From: an uncultured Paracoccaceae bacterium
GTDB lineage: Bacteria > Pseudomonadota > Alphaproteobacteria > Rhodobacterales > Rhodobacteraceae
DNA length: 64,000 bases
Assembly: GCA_947492475.1 (NCBI GenBank)
Contig: CANLNM010000004.1
Coordinates: 1-64,000 of the forward strand
Reading direction: 5' to 3'
In this document: positions 62,834 to 64,000 of the stretch, in pieces
How the letters are laid out: each line of letters starts with the position of its first letter
How positions within the stretch are numbered: position 1 is the first letter of the stretch
Notes under the pieces: generated by a model
Told to the model about the DNA's origin: nothing
What the model saw: the letters and a program-made list of their open reading frames with translations, nothing else
The model's database searches: none
Program-made: the position numbers and the translations under genes

Positions 62834-64000
62834 TCAGGCTTTGACCCGCTCCGATTTTGGATCATACATCGGCTTCAGGGATGCTTCGGCTTTGACCCGC
62901 ACACCCATGACGTCGATTTCATAGCTTGACGCCAGCACATCCGCCGCTTTTTCACCGGCGCATGGCACATAACCCAGCCCCATCGCGCCGCCCAGATGGT
63001 GACCGTAAGCGCCAGAGGTCAGATAGCCGACCAGCTCGCCGTCCCGCAGGATTGGTTCATTATGATAAAGCAGCGGTTCTGGATCCGTCAGTTTGAATTG
63101 CAACATCCGGTTCTGTGGCCCGGTTTCCTTGCGACGCAAAAACGCATCCCGCCCGATAAAGTCATCTTTGTCACCTTTGACGGCAAACCCGATGCCTGCA
63201 TCAACAACGTGATCTTCGCAGGTGATGTCATGGCCAAAGTGACGATAGCCTTTTTCGATCCGGCAGGTATCCATCATATGCATCCCGCACAGTTTTAGAC
63301 CCATATCCTGTCCCGCTTCATAGAGCGTTTCAAAAACATGCCCTGCCATGTCGGACGATACGTAAACTTCCCAGCCCAGTTCGCCCACATAGGTCACGCG
63401 GTGAACCCGCGCCAAGCCCATGCCGATTTCGATTTCCTGCGCCGTGCCAAACGGGTTCACGTCATTTGTGAATGTGTTTGGCGACACTGCTTCTAGCAAT
63501 GCACGAGACCGTGGACCCATGACCGCCAGTGTGGCTTCGGCGGCGGTGATGTCTGTGATGGAAACGTTAAAGTTGCCTTTGTTCCGTTCCATCCAGACCT
63601 GATCATTATAGCGCGACGCCGCGGGTGTGACGACCAAATAGGTGTTGGTCGACAGCCGCGTGATGGTCACATCAGCCTCAATGCCGCCGTTTTTGTTCAG
63701 GAATTGCGAATAGACAATCCGGCCATGGTCCACGTCATATTGACCGCCTGCAAGGTAGTTCAGATATTTGGTGGCATCCGGGCCTTCTACGCGCAATTTG
63801 CCGAACGAAGACATGTCGTACATGCCCACATTTTGACGGATCGCCATGTGTTCTTCGCGGACATTGTCAAAGAAGTTTTGGCGTTTCCATGTGTATTGAT
63901 ATTCGGCCTCTTGATTTTCACGCGCAAACCAGTTTGCCCGTTCCCACCCTGAAAATTCACCAAATACAGCGCCGCGTTCCTGAAGGTGATAATGAAACGG
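62834..64000 (-). CDS. dimethylglycine/sarcosine dehydrogenase-type protein, C-terminal part (cut by window edge)
   Basis: 388 residues of a gene whose 5' end lies outside the window. The visible part begins within the linker and GcvT (aminomethyltransferase) region: ERGAVFGEFSGWERANWF, EYQYTWKRQNFFDNV, MAIRQNVGMYDMSSFGKL, then GGIEADVTITRL, GELGWEVYVS, GIGFAVKGDKDDFIGRDAFL. These are typical of FAD-dependent dimethylglycine or sarcosine dehydrogenases, which demethylate their substrate and pass the one-carbon unit to tetrahydrofolate. The open frame reaches the last base without interruption, so it is not a stand-alone GcvT. Confidence 0.88.
   Translation of the reverse strand, partial: PFHYHLQERGAVFGEFSGWERANWFARENQEAEYQYTWKRQNFFDNVREEHMAIRQNVGMYDMSSFGKLRVEGPDATKYLNYLAGGQYDVDHGRIVYSQFLNKNGGIEADVTITRLSTNTYLVVTPAASRYNDQVWMERNKGNFNVSITDITAAEATLAVMGPRSRALLEAVSPNTFTNDVNPFGTAQEIEIGMGLARVHRVTYVGELGWEVYVSSDMAGHVFETLYEAGQDMGLKLCGMHMMDTCRIEKGYRHFGHDITCEDHVVDAGIGFAVKGDKDDFIGRDAFLRRKETGPQNRMLQFKLTDPEPLLYHNEPILRDGELVGYLTSGAYGHHLGGAMGLGYVPCAGEKAADVLASSYEIDVMGVRVKAEASLKPMYDPKSERVKA

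Noticed and set aside
1-64000. Mobile elements, prophage, CRISPR or known defence islands
   Set aside because: No transposase, integrase, phage structural gene, Cas gene, spaced direct repeats or restriction genes were seen; gene order looks like stable core chromosome.

Overview
The window is bacterial chromosome from an alphaproteobacterium, almost certainly a marine Rhodobacterales (Roseobacter-type) species. The evidence is the short Cys-poor L36, the VPLPA-type C-terminal sorting tail, the GANTC methylation motifs, and a run of genes in the order rmuC-mutL-M16-M16-DUF3035-lspA-purH-heparinase-rsmB-DUF1674-dapB-rbfA-truB-rpsO-pnp. I see no insertion sequence, prophage, integrase or CRISPR array. 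Most of the window is ordinary housekeeping chromosome with a few accessory genes set between core genes.

Region 1-5.4 kb: a 480-base gene-poor left end holds a perfect DnaA box, nine GANTC sites within 147 bases and a possible strong promoter reading out of the window. It is followed by a secreted sorting-tail protein, the methionine sulfoxide repair pair msrP-msrQ, an HxlR regulator divergent from a small membrane protein, and a glutamate-synthase-like flavoprotein. Region 5.6-16.3 kb: an RTX calcium-binding protein with an unusual leader, clpB behind a heat-shock-type promoter, a 46-residue small ORF, pyrF with a structured 3' region, a stomatin/NfeD pair, a Nudix protein, a three-repeat secreted protein, DNA polymerase IV with an N-terminal zinc ribbon, and an N-formylglutamate amidohydrolase. 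Region 16.4-28.7 kb: tRNA-Val(GAC), rpmJ, then a long leftward operon. The operon encodes a branched-chain-type ABC importer (two ATPases, two permeases, a small membrane protein and a binding protein) flanked by two CoA ligases, followed by a peptidoglycan-binding pseudo-caspase protein and an acetyltransferase. A gene on the opposite strand, coding for a duplicated unknown domain, sits inside this operon.

Region 29-34.3 kb: a solitary formate dehydrogenase catalytic subunit divergent from a histidine phosphatase, GST and saccharopine dehydrogenase. Region 34.3-47 kb: mostly leftward housekeeping genes for DNA repair, peptidases, lipoprotein processing, purine synthesis, rRNA methylation and succinate dehydrogenase assembly. 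Region 47-56.3 kb: dapB leftward, then the rightward rbfA-truB-rpsO-pnp translation and RNA-decay series, with an extra gene or genes at every junction, including a second RTX protein, a polysaccharide deacetylase and an opposing asparaginase. Region 56.3-64 kb: a six-helix chemoreceptor with a small overlapping secreted protein, a CmcI-like methyltransferase fold protein, 1-Cys peroxiredoxin divergent from an aldehyde dehydrogenase, an RluA-type pseudouridine synthase, an SGNH hydrolase, and the C-terminal part of a dimethylglycine/sarcosine dehydrogenase that runs off the right edge.

Start codons were chosen by Shine-Dalgarno spacing and family length. Where the longest open frame runs upstream of a better start, the shorter start is given.
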